The translations under genes and the position numbers were made by a program. Below, in pieces: positions 23,310 to 36,000 of a stretch of DNA of 64,000 nt (position 1 is the first letter of the stretch; each line of letters opens with the position of its first letter). Source of the stretch: Gigantopelta aegis (Eukaryota; Mollusca; Gastropoda; Neomphalida; Peltospiridae). The notes beneath the pieces are model-generated. The model saw only the letters and a program-made list of their open reading frames with translations, searched no databases and was not told the DNA's origin. Where the stretch lies: the NCBI RefSeq assembly GCF_016097555.1, contig NC_054706.1, positions 25,746,736 through 25,810,735 of the forward strand, written 5' to 3'.

Positions 23310-24726
23310 GTCTTGTGTGAACTTTTAAACTTTTTATATTACAGGCCCAATATAATATATGACAAGTATGTTGTTACGTAACTGAACAAAATACATTGAA
23401 AAATGGATTTATTTAACAAGACAGTCCCCTCACACAAAAAACCCCAAAACCTAACAAAAAAACCTTTCATTTCTTTAAATCAAAATCTAGAAGTATTACT
23501 ACAATGGAGCATCTTATCATTTTGATTTATGAACAAGCTGATTGGATCCTGCTGTACAAAGCTTCCTGTGAAACGATCACCTGTCTATAATGGACACAAC
23601 TTATCTGCTGTAACCAGATGCCTATATTTTCACCTCTATATCAAGACCATGTGTTACTGAAAGCTAGATGTAGAGGGCTATTTAGGTACCTGTTTTACAA
23701 CAAAGTTTGAACAGTTTAATATACTTATGACTGTACAGTGCATTAATATCCTATCTTTATATCTCGGTAATTGTACAGTGTACTATTGTTTATTCCTATA
23801 TGGTCTTTAATAAACAGTTAAATAAATGTTGTATTTTCCCCACACTATCTTTATTGCCTGGGTGATAATAATACCTTGAAAACTGTTAAAGCACACTTCT
23901 GATGTCACGAGTCACCTTTGCATCTGCAAGCTTACAACAGTCGCGGTTTCTGAAATTGACATCATTCCACGTCTTAATGTTATTAAGGCCGATTGTGAAG
24001 CAATTACAATCATATTTAACATTTATTCAGCATCATAGTTTGTGGATAATAAATAAATTATAACATTCGCTGGAATGTCATACGAAATTTATGAAACTCG
24101 TTTGAGAATTGTTTTACACCGCTTGCTCTCGCTCGGAGAATAAAAGAATTCCCAAAGTTGTTTTATAAATTCTGTATCGCACTCCCGCTCATGCAATAAT
24201 CTATCTTTATATTCCGTTAACTGTCGGACTACAGTCTACTAATATCCTGTCTTTATATGGTAGTAATTGTACACTGTACTAATATCCTGTTCAATATTAT
24301 TTTGCTATTAACCCTTATCAGAAGTCCTACTGAAATGGTTGTTTTAGACAATTACAAAAAGTTTAATTTTGAAACATTATTGAAAAAAATGACTAACACA
24401 GAATATTTCGGTCTGTGTAAAAAATGAGCAACCGGTCTAGCTGTCTACATGGTCACACAAGGTACCAACAGATATAAACTTTCATTTTATAAAAAGTTCT
24501 GTACTTGAGAACATTGAGAATTTTATTTCGTTCTCCACAAAATTTTATCTAACAATAACAGCATCACTAAATTTTGATCAGCTGGATGTTATTCAAACAT
24601 TAAATAAAGCTTATACAAGTATTGGTTCAATGAGAACAGTGTTATGCATGAACAACAGAGTACAATGTATCTGTGAAGGGACTTTATAGTAATAATGGGA
24701 ATTGTAAACTTGATAAATCTACGCTG
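23310..24726. other. AT-rich intergenic DNA, nothing recognised
   Basis: No coding exon, RNA gene or clear repeat. A TCTTTATAT-type motif recurs loosely near 23754, 23842 and 24204. Confidence 0.5.
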
Positions 24727-24985
24727 TCGCCACCACATGGACTACTCCTTCTGATTAGAAGCAAGGGATCTTTTATTTGCGCTTCCCACAGGCAGGATAG
24801 CACAAACCATGGCCTTTGTTGAACCAGTTATGGATCACTGGTCGGTGCAAGTGGTTTACACCTACCCAATGAGCCTTGCGGAGCACTCACTCAGGGATTG
24901 AAAGTCCCATGCCTCGACTGGGATCCGAACCCATTACCTACCAGCCTGTAGACAGATGACCTAACCACGACACCACCAAGGCCGG
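24727..24985 (-). mobile_element. SINE with tRNA-like head B plus core, tail missing
   Basis: On the minus strand it starts GGCCTTGGTGGTGTCGTGG, then GGGTTCGGATCCCAGTCGAG (B-box-like), then a head-specific block (GTGTAAACCACTTGCACCGA), then the shared core (CTATCCTGCCTGTGGGAAGC; AAAGATCCCTTGCT). The tail is cut off on the left. Head B is unrelated to head A, although the core is shared. Confidence 0.85.
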
Positions 24986-24989
24986 TTTT

Positions 24990-27900
24990 AGTGAATTAGG
25001 CCCCAGGCTCCATATTCATAAACATACTTAAGTCAATGTATGATATGTATACTTATCTATGTACTTTAAGTATGTATTTAGGTATCATACATTGACTTAA
25101 GTACGTTTATGAATACAGAGTCTGGTCTATATTTTGTGTTAACCTGCAAATGAGTTACCACACACTGTTTATTTCGATACCTGCACATCTGGTATATTGT
25201 TTATTACAGATTCCATCATACAGCCTAAATCCTACCGTTATTTGAGCAAAACACTAACAATACTCTGTATTATGAAAAACCTCCAATATTACAAAATGAA
25301 ACCTAACAGCTGCCAACTAATCTGAATGAAAATCAAGAACTTTAAAATTAAAATACCGGTACATGTATGTATATATATATATATATGTGCCCTACAGCAA
25401 GATAAATTAAAAATTAAGATATGCCATTAAAAAAAAGTAGTGCAACATCTAAATACAAAAAGGTGAAATATTTCTTTACATCTAAATGTCACTGACAAAG
25501 TCACAACATAATAGGGCCCTTGCTTATAAAACCATGTAGTCTAGATTCTAATTTTTATTGACATCGCACAAATGCAATACGTACACACTGCTATAAGGTT
25601 AGTCTCAAAATGTTATTAGACAATACACAGTCTTGGTTTAAAAAAATATTTATTATCTCCACATTTGTAGTTTTGGGATCAGCCAAAAGGTGTGTGCCTA
25701 TACCGTAAGAGAGTCTCAAATTTACACTTGAAACATTTAATAAGCAGGAGACCAGATCTACTGGCATGGTTTACAGCATGGTAATTTACACGTCATGGTA
25801 ATTTACACTTCAAAGCATTCAGATATGTGATACCTGTTTGAAAATATAACCATTTCAGATCAAACCCAGTCTTTGTGAAAATTATTTTGCACACATTTTC
25901 ACACACATCCATTCACTTTTGCATGCATTTCCATTCAATTTCTACATCAAAATAAATTCTGTGAAAAATACTACAACACTGAAAGCACCATGCAAAAATC
26001 AACAGAAGTAGACCACAAAAATTATGAGTTAACTATCCATAAGACAGAACACTGCATAATTTTTCAGTTATCTTAACCACACGTACAGCTATTATCATTT
26101 AGTAATAAAAATACTTCAAACACTGGGATACTTCAATACTACGTGTTGGCCTACATGTCATTATTAAAGAAGAAAAAAAAAAGAGTTAAAAAGCCATTTC
26201 TGTATTTTATATTAATTTTTTCAATGAAGACTTTATTTTCTAAACCTGTCTATATGCTACACAAATTAATGGCATGAGATATGCTTAATTTGAAATGTTC
26301 TTCGTGTTTTGTTAAACCAACTTTCCTTTATTTGCTAGAAAGGTTACTTTAATTTGAGTCGGTCTAAACCAACATCATCACAAGAGTAAATTAAATCAAA
26401 AGACGAGAGATTGATAAAAAAGAGTTAGTTTTGTTTAATGACCCCACTAACTACTGCCCTGTTAATACTGTGATGTTTTTATTCACAAGTATTCACCTTA
26501 AATAAATTTCACAACCAACCATTGGTGTCTTAAGCACATTCTAACTTGGAAAAAAATGAGTGTAAATAAATTTCAGGATTTAAGGTTTGGCATGAACTAG
26601 GCAAAATTTATAAACATGCATTTTTACCCCCCAGTTTATAGTATACAGCATGTACTTCTAAAAGCTGCAGTCTCTAAGTTACAAATGTTATATTTCGATA
26701 TTTTTACACACATTTCTGTTAACTAACCACACATTTCTCAATCCCACAAATTGTTGCATATTAACTGGAAAAACATAAATTGTAAAAAGTTCCACCATCT
26801 GTACTAAATTCATCTTTATGCCAGCACATTCAAATACAATATTGAGCAGAAATAAATTTCATTCAGACAAGGAACATATTATGCAAACCTATCACACATT
26901 TAATTTCTTTTCGGGTCCACAACAAAATGTATTTTCTGTAATAGTTTAGCAGAGTTTAGTCTGAACTCTGCTGAACCACAGTGTTGGGTATAAACTGAAC
27001 AAGGAAAGATCTTACAAGATAGTATAAAATTATTTTATAAAAGATCAAAATGGTGGACACCGTCAACAATGATCCAGGCTTATTAAAGCATAAGTAATTT
27101 ACCGAATAAGAGACAGGCCAAATTAATTAATTTACAGTGTGAAAATGCATGAGGATGGACAACAGCTCCCAATATGGGCAAAGCTCTGATAACAAACAGC
27201 CAAAAAAAAAAAAAAACCAATCCCCTCACTGATATTGTTGTTGTTGACCAAAATGGTATTGATTTCCTATTAAATTTTTTGCAAGACTGAGTGTCCAACA
27301 TGGTACAATACCATACTATGGATCTTGTTGATGATAACATCAGTAGTACCAGGGTTCCGACACTTGAAAAAAAAAAAAGGGACATGAAATGTTCAATTAA
27401 TGAATGTTTTTATAACAAATTGTTGTCTAAATTTAGACAGTTTATGACGACAATAAAAGTATAGATGCAAAAAACATTTTTGCCTTAATTTCCAGGACAC
27501 AATAAAATTTAATGTTTGTTCTAGGACAATCCAGACCTGGATTTTAAAATTACAAAATTCAAGGACATTCCAGGATTTTCAGGACACGTAAGAATCCCAA
27601 GTACCAAACATCTTTATTAAAAACATACATTTACCCATAAAAATTTGCTTACGTATATTTTAGTTACGTGGTAATAGTTGGCTGTTGCAGAATGTGGTTT
27701 GTGAACATTTATAAAAAAAACTAAAAGAGCTTTCTTGTTTCAAAAGCTTAAAAAAGTGACCATAATAGTTCAATGGGAGAAATAGACATCAAAATTGGAA
27801 AATAAAGTCACAGAATTAAGAAAAATAGTTTTGCAGACAGCTGGTATTCACATAAACCCAAAATCCATTTACATATTCACAGTACGTAAATAAGTTAACA

Positions 27901-29557
27901 TTTAAGGGGCTCTACTAGCTTATTCCACCAATGCGAGACCACCAGTTAAAGAGTTGTTCTAACAATAAGTGGGATGAAGTGAAGAGATACCACAGATGGC
28001 AACACTGAACAAGAATTCTGTGGAATTAAATTTGTTGCCAACAAATTTTTTATGGTGATAAACTTCCATAGGTGCAACTATAAACCAAGTTTCATTGACC
28101 TAGGGCTTATAGTTTATTAAAAACTGATGTAAATGCGAAACTTTAGCTCAAAAGTTGACACCATCACAGCTGCTGCTTCTGTCAGAAATGTAATACCTAT
28201 ATCTTACTTGTTTAATTCATAAAGGCAAGACAAAAAGAGACATAGGTGATGGGTAACAACCCAGATGCATGAATATTTCGTTGGTACCTGGATCAGGGAT
28301 GAAAACAACTTTGGACAAAAAATGTGAAAAACTTCTTGAAAAATTAAGGTGAGCTCTTCATCAAACTTTCAATCGAATATATACAATTTCTGTAAAACAC
28401 ACGTATAGGAAAATACATTCAACACCAAAAGAAATGCAAATATAATTTTCAGCTGTAACATTAAAGTTAGTTTTTTGAGGAGGATATACCTTTTACTAGT
28501 TCACAGAACTGATAATTTATAATCAAGTCAACATATTCTAAACATAACACTGGGTTTGCATTTCTTTGGGTCTTCAGTAGATCTTCTTACAGGGTGAATA
28601 TGCATGCACTATCTATCTACACACCAATGGATGAGAATGTGGAAGCTATCACTCTCTTCGTCAAACACTGATGTCAGGGATAGCTATTGCACTTGAGAAA
28701 TTTGCGAATTTAGAAACAATTAGTGATTTTTTTTATATTTTATTTGCAAGATAATTTTATGTTATAATTAATATTTAAAAAAACAACAACCTGGGTTTCT
28801 GCAATTTTTGAAGTTTAATAAATAATTTGGAGAAATATTCTGCTTACCCAGAGCTAGTCCAGGATGCACTTACACCACATACATTGTGGGCAGGGATGGG
28901 GGTGGGGGGATCAGGGAGCTGAGAAAAATAAATTCAATCAAGTTGGGGTTTTTCTTATTCTTACATCTTATCTTACCATGCCAATCCAAACAAATATCTG
29001 TTTTTTTTGCCACAATGACATACTAATTTAATTTGATAAAAATTACATAGGTGAGTTCGCATATTAATGAGTCAGCAATGACTTCCGTCAAAAACATGTG
29101 ACCTAACAATACATTAATGAATTAGCAAATAAATCTCAACAATGAACATATAGTTACTGATTATATCAAAGCGACCACTGTTACTGGGACATTGCAACAA
29201 AACCATTTTAAAAATGCAACCATGCCTTTGGCAAAATGGCTTCAATTATTTCAACTCTAGAGTTAGCATTTAAGAAATGCTGCCTAAAATTTTTAAATCC
29301 TAAATAGGATAAAGTGCACAAACTACAAGTACAATGATAAAACAATAATAATAATAATAATGAAAAAAAAAATAGAACACCCAAGAACACTTTAGAATGA
29401 TTAACTAAATCTACAGCTGATGACAGATGAAAATAAGAAATATCACTTGATGAAAATACCACCTGATGAATAAGACATTTTTGTTCTGGATAAGGCTCAC
29501 AAAAAATATCTTATTCAAATACTTTGGTGTCTTTGCCTCTGGCAATTACCCAATATC

Positions 29558-29588
<31 letters not shown>

Positions 29589-30285
29589 TCCTTGCAAACA
29601 CAAGTGTAACATATAAATATTTAACGTATAATGTCCGTCAACAATTGCACTATTAAAAAAAGCTATACAATTATAATAACAGTCAACGTCTTTATGCAGA
29701 AAAACACTTCTGCACAGTGGCATAGTGAATCGAACAAGGGACATAACCGTGCATGGATTGACGATCCTGGAGTAAATTTTCACAAACTGAGAACAGTACT
29801 GACCAAGTGAAGAGCAAAATGAAGCTGAAGTCCAGAAAGCAGGGCTCATACATTTTGTCATCAAGCAAATGCAGTGATGTTCCACAACTTTTAAAAAAGA
29901 TTTTCCCCAAGAATTTTTACTGCGATCATCAGCACAATCTAATAATATTACAATGTTTTGATCAGAAATGCCGATTTGTTTTTTGGTGTTATTTAAATGA
30001 ACCGTGAACTCTAAAACGGCGTCTGTCAGTACATGTTATCTCATCTTCTGTCCAGTCATTTTGCTGTGTAAAGGTCAGCATGATGATAATATCAGAGTTC
30101 ACTGCTGTTCTGTTTGTCACCTTTTGCCAACATCCGCGACACCTACATACAAATGCTAGAGTGCAGATGCTGGTGTCTCTATCAGTCTGTTCCACAAACG
30201 ATGACTTGTATTTTCTACTTCTGTAGCTGCCACGAGGAGCCCAGTCACAGGGATGAAAATACTTCAGTTTGTAATCCATGAAATT
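24990..30285. other. Long AT-rich stretch without recognised genes
   Basis: 5.3 kb with only scattered short repeats: an (AT)n at about 25373 and 29559, a SINE tail scrap near 26428, and a copy of a three-member dispersed family at 28685-28861. No frame here looks like protein. It lies downstream of LIN54, and part could belong to a long 3' UTR, but nothing in the sequence proves that. Confidence 0.5.
28685..28861 (+). repeat. Dispersed repeat, one of three copies
   Basis: Shares CTGGGTTTCTGCAATTTTT and ACCCAGAGCTAGTC with 49990-50198, and the complementary motifs (ACAGAAACCCAG; TCTGGGTCAGCAGAA) with 48266-48441. About 180-200 bp, non-coding, boundaries approximate. Confidence 0.6.
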
Positions 30286-30289
30286 TACT

Positions 30290-30920
30290 GTTGTTGTTTT
30301 TATACATAGAACTGTACTTATGTTCCATACTGTTTGTAGTGTACCAATATTTTATACTGCCTGTACTGTACTGTACTGGTATTTCGTACTTTCTGCACTG
30401 TACTGATATTTCATACTTCAGTATTATACTAGTATTTCATATAACCAATCTTGTACTGTGTATTGTACTAATATTTCATGACCAACGTTGTCCTGCTTTT
30501 TCATACTTATTTTAAACTGTGGTTTTTGTACTACACAATTATATACGATCAGTACTGTACTGGTATCTCATACTGCTTGTATTGGTCTTGTATTTCGTTA
30601 TTATACTGCAGTGGTATTTTATACTGTTTGCATTGGTCTGGTATTTCAGCATTACACTGTTACTATATACTGTCAGCACTGTACTGTTATTTCATACCAT
30701 TTGCATTAGTCAAGTATTTCAGTATTGTACTGTTACTATATACTGTCAGTACTATACTGTTATTTCATGCCGTTTGCATTAGTCTGGTATTTCAGTATTA
30801 TACTGTTACTATATACTGTCAGCACTACTGTTATTTCATACCATTTGCATTAGTCTGGTATTTCAATTATTATACTGTTCCTATACTGTGAGTAATGTAC
30901 TGATGTTTCATACTGTCTGT
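30290..30920. repeat. Complex tandem repeat (about 30-bp and 73-bp periods)
   Basis: Short degenerate units of the type GTACTGGTATTTCATACT give way, at about 30655-30880, to a longer period of about 73 bp (CTGTTACTATATACTGTCAG plus TTATTTCATACCATTTGCAT). Overlapping open frames in all three plus-strand frames are by-products of the repeat. Confidence 0.75.
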
Positions 30921-31321
30921 TACATAATGCTCCATCATCAACTCAGCTGAATGGTGAACTCAACAGGTGTAGCAATCACTTTGGATTTCCTTCAAAACTG
31001 CTTTAACGTTATGTACTGAAGCAATGTTATGTTTTGAAGAGGAAAGTTCCGTTAGTAGTTTCACGCTTCTTAATGGCACTAGCTTTTCCATACGAGCAAA
31101 GTCTTGGGTTCATGATGGAACTCATTATTATGACGAGTATCAGAGGACAGGATCTCCAACTGAAAATGAAAGACCGAGAAGAATAAAGAAAAAGAAAGTG
31201 GATCTTTTGAAAATAAAAACTCAAATACAAGAACAGCACATATTAAAACGTACATAATTTAGTACATTGCATAATTTATCCTGTTTCTTATCTATTTCAA
31301 ATTTATATTTATTCAAAAGTT

Positions 31322-31498
31322 AAGTTAGTTTTGTTTAACAACACCACTAAAGCACATTGATTTATTAATCATCAGCTACTGGATGTTAAACATTTGGTAA
31401 TATCTGCTACATTTTTTCCATTAGTAGCAAGTGATCTTTTATACACACCATCCCACAGACAGGACAGCACATACCATGGCCTTTGATATACCAGTCTT
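31322..31498 (-). mobile_element. SINE, core plus tail T2, head missing
   Basis: Reverse-oriented: tail (AGTTTTGTTTAACAACACCA), then core (CATCCCACAGACAGGACAGC; GGCCTTTGATATACCAGTC), stopping before the head. Confidence 0.85.
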
Positions 31499-32233
31499 GT
31501 TATATTTATTTATGCTTAGTGCTCACTGGTATATTGCACAGTGACATAATGCTTTTTTTTAAAAACATAATAACCAACCAATTTGCGTTAAATGTTCAGT
31601 CATGTAAGATTAAACAAATGCAACAAATCATAAAAATTCAATCAATTTAACCTTCTGACTACTGCAGGTGAGATATCTCGCCTGATATCACGCCAGTCGA
31701 CATACTGTACACTGTATACAGTGCATTCCCCAATTTATATTTCCCGCCATTTTGCATACGACACTCACCGGAAACCATTTATTAACAGGAAACTGAAGAC
31801 AACTCAGCTTCCTGTGTCTTCAGATTTTTAATTTTCAGTGGAAAATAGCTTGGAATTTTGAGTTGAAAAAGTGGTTTTTGGCAAGTATTTTCACTTGACA
31901 ACAATGGTGGCATGTAACGGTCATTTTCAGGGATCCATAGCTGATTGTCACAGCTATTTTGATAATACATTTCATCGTTTTACCAACAACAAAAATCACC
32001 AAATATTGGGATATGAATCGTAGTTCGTTTTCTTAAAAATATTCTGGTCTGAAAGCCACTGTTATTGAAAATAATGGACATAAATACTGGACAGCTGGCC
32101 ACAAATGTCTGTAAGTAAATCCGACTTTTCTTTATTTTTTGCCTAATTTTAATCAACCAACATTAACTGATCTAAAATATCATAAAAATTTGAAAAATAC
32201 ACTAAAATAATACTTACTGATTCAAATATGAAC

Positions 32234-32239
32234 TTTATT
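32234..32239 (-). terminator. Possible LIN54 polyadenylation signal
   Basis: AATAAA on the minus strand, about 270 nt after the LIN54 stop codon. Such hexamers are frequent in this AT-rich DNA, so the assignment is tentative. Confidence 0.25.
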
Positions 32240-32509
32240 TTATGTATTTTATAAAACATTCAGTAAATGCAACTTTTTAAATTTTGTGCCTAATTTTAAT
32301 CACCATTAACTGATTAACATAGCATAAAAATTATAAAACGCACGAAAATAATATTTAAATTGTGTTACGTACATTTATAAAACATTTAAGTGAATATATG
32401 TGAGTAAAAATTATAAACTTGTACCCACTCCACGTGGTTCTTGTCAAGAATTAATCCAGTAGTCTAAAGGTTAAACATGTCATGAATTAAAATATCAGAA
32501 CACAAATAT

Positions 32510-32699
32510 CTACAAGTAAATACTTTTTGTTTTGTTTGCCGACTCTATAATTTGCATGAGGCAGCGGCCAAATTCTTCAATGACCATTCTCTCTTGAACG
32601 ACTGGCGGCATCTTCAAACGTTCTGCCTCTTCGGCTTGTGCCAACAGGCACGCACACGTTGCCTCAGCCACCTCTGTTGTTATCAGCGTGAAAGGTAAT
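32510..32699 (-). CDS. LIN54: LIN54 exon 11 (last coding exon)
   Basis: Acceptor AG at 32701-32700. It starts with one base completing an Arg codon, reads [20 protein letters not shown] onward, then [19 protein letters not shown], and stops at TAG (32512-32510). This is the conserved C-terminal helical segment. Confidence 0.93.
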
Positions 32700-33053
32700 C
32701 TGGTAATTAAATAACAAAAACTAATGACATCAAATGTGCTTAATGACAACCCAATATATTATATTTTATTGTATAGGAACAGGAAGCTTAGGGCTTACTG
32801 GAAAAGGGGAAAAATGCCATACGTCACAAGTCAAATTATGGATCTAAAGAAAATCAGAATGTAGCAAATGTATTATTTCTTATCAAATTCAGCCAAAACG
32901 GAATTTCTTTACATACTTTGAAACCAAAATTACTCAAACATATTTGAATAAAATGGACGTATTTACTAGGGATGAGATGATTAATTGTGGTTCATGAAAA
33001 TCGTAGTTTTAGGCCCACGGTTCGATGCACCGTTTTCCAATCTATGTACCACA

Positions 33054-33084
<31 letters not shown>

Positions 33085-36000
33085 GTGTATAAACGTTTCC
33101 ACACCTTACTGGTAATCCCAATAACAGGTAAAGTATTTTGGCCAATGACAGGCCAAGTAGTTTGGCCAATCACAGGCCTCAATTCCCTTACACCTGACAT
33201 GTCTGCATAGGTGACGCCATCCTGCACCAAATGCGTGAATTTCTTTGCTGGGACTGTAAAAATTGTAACTTCCCAAAGTAGGGACTGACCTCTAATCTGC
33301 CGATAGTATTAGAGTGAGTTCATTTTTTTTTTCTTTCAAATTACTGCTCATCAAAGATTTGACATTATGAAAATAATAATAAACATTATTACAAAAATGT
33401 CTTGAAATATAATTTCTTTCTTTTGGACTTCTATATTAAGTGTGCATGACCTCCATATATTAAGTACTCTAGAATGCATCTAAAGACAATACTGATTTAA
33501 AAAAAATTTTTAAATGTATGGGAGAGACTATCCACGGACCCCTTGCATTGTTATCCCCATCTAGTGCTCAATTTAGGTCAAATTATTTGGCCAACCCTCT
33601 GAACTCAACTCCTGGGGAGAAACATTGCCCATAAATCCCAGACCCAACACGCTAACATGGCATGGTAAAAATGCAATTTGTTTTCTACTCAAGATCAGGG
33701 CTCATCCTGTTCATTGCCAAATTAGCCAATTGATAATTTTCATACAAAGTAGCTACAAAATTTAGTATTTGGCTAATGAAATTTCAAGAGAAGACGAGGA
33801 CGCCCAAAGAACACACGCCGAAGGGACCTCCAGGTAGCCACCAAAAAGACATTTTTGAATGATTTTCAAGGAAATACTAAACATATGTGAAAATTGGCTA
33901 CACTAAAATTGTTTCCAGTGTGAGCCCTGCAAGATTTAGCTTTACATTTACAATTATTTTACAAATGACCATTAAAAATAGTGTCTTGCTTTAAAATTAG
34001 TTTATTAAAATGTATGTGTGATAGCTGGCGTACTTGTACTACTTGTGGAAAGTATCGTGATTAAATCAAACTGTAGACCAAATATTGAAAATTGATTCGA
34101 AAATTTTAAAAACAAATTGTCCTCTCTCTTGTATTTACTATACACTAGACCTAACCTCATCATCATAATTCGCCAAATGTTTCTAATTTTTTAAAAAAAT
34201 TTTGGTGTAAAGTGATCTAAATAATGTCCAAGTGCTTAATTTTTTAAATCACAGGTAATGAAAATACCAAACTGAACATGCCAGTATGCACCACTATGGT
34301 TTACCATAGGTAATATTCATGTACACATCACTGTCTAGTAGTACTAAACCAAATAACATTCATTCGAGGTGCACCAAATGTTTGATAGAGCAGTTAATAC
34401 AAAAAGTCCTGTCATTGGTGATAAATGTGAGTGTTTGTTGTGAACAAATATTAGTTTCATCTGGGCAATAAATGTATGCAATTATATTTTATCTAGTACC
34501 ACTGTGTCAAGTAGCCCTGTGCTTGAAAAATGTATGGGGTACCTGTGAAACTAAGTACTACAATTTTCTGCAAAACAAGGTGTTGTAAAACATCCAGTTA
34601 CATGGAAAAAATTAGTCAAGAAAGGTTTCACTTTCTTCAGTCAATAATTTGAGGGAGGGGTTATAGTACTGGGACCTAATTCACCAAACTCTCGCAACTT
34701 TGCGATTACGCAGTGCAGTGCAAAAAGATTTGCGAAGAGAATGCTTTGTGTAGTAGAGCCTAAGAGAGCTTTGTGAATTAGGCCCCTGATATTTATGGGT
34801 TATAGTTTGGTTGATATATACAATAAATAAATAATTAAGTTACAGGGATGTGAGAGGGGCTGGAACAAAAAAGTTTACTGTGGTCGAGGTCCAGGGGCCA
34901 CCCAAGGGCCCCTGAAGGAAAATTGGTGTTTGCAATCCCTGGAACTGCCAAAAATTGCATTCAATGCTAACAAATCTAAACTGGTTATAACTTATGATAT
35001 AAGGCACACATAAAGTTGAAACCGTGAAAAGATGCAAATGAACCTTGTGTGGTCAACAGTATTGTTTTTTGTTTTTTTAAAGACGAAATGGAAAAGCGCA
35101 TTTACGTGTTTCCGCCTAGCTCTCACATCCCTGAAGTTATGTAAAACTCATACCTTTCCCCACTTCCTGATGACAGTGGAGGTTTAGATGGTAACCCAGA
35201 CATCTGAGTAGAAAGTTTAGTTTTTGCAGCAGTTTGTTGTTGTACCCTTACTTCCGCAGCATCTGCTAAATGCATTAAAGTCTTTCTCTCCGGACTTTCT
35301 TCAAAGTTCTTACAACCAATACATTTGCATATATTTGAGCACATAATTTTGGCCTGAAAAAGAAAAAAGAAATAAAAATGCAGAATATGAAACTATAATT
35401 TGATAAAACATTTACTGTAAATAATCATTTCAATATACGCGAAACTAAAAACTGAAGGGAACTTTTGAAATATCATAAAATAAACTTAAAATTAAAATAA
35501 AAATTAAAAATAAAAATGTAAAGTTAAGTTGAAAATGAGTACAATAAATGTCAACAACGTAACAGAAAATAACAAACTCAGTAAAACTCCTTCATACCAG
35601 ACAATTACAGGACCAAGTAAAATGAATGAATGTTTAACGACACCCCAGCATGAAAAAGGTCCTGTTATATAGATATAGATATACATAGATATTGACGACG
35701 CACTCAACATATTTTATTTACGGTTATATGGCATCAGACATATGGCTAAGGACCACACAGATTTTGAGAGGAAACCTGCTGTCACCACTACATGGGCTAC
35801 TCTTTCCGATTAGCAGCAAGGGATCTTTTATATGCACCACCCCATAGACAGGATAGTACATACCACAGCCGTTGATGTACCAGTCGTGGTGCACTGGCTG
35901 GAACGAGAAATAGCCCAAGGGGCCCACTGACAGAGATCAATTCAAAACTGACCACGCATCGAGCAAGTGCTTTACCACTGGGCTACGTTTCGCCCGAAGA

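Noticed and set aside
29511..29885. 124-codon minus-strand ORF
   Set aside because: Runs through an (AT)n repeat and looks random; no acceptor or donor context and no family resemblance.
30291..30891. Several plus-strand ORFs with periodic Ile/Ser/Tyr/Leu sequence
   Set aside because: By-products of the tandem repeat, open in all three frames.
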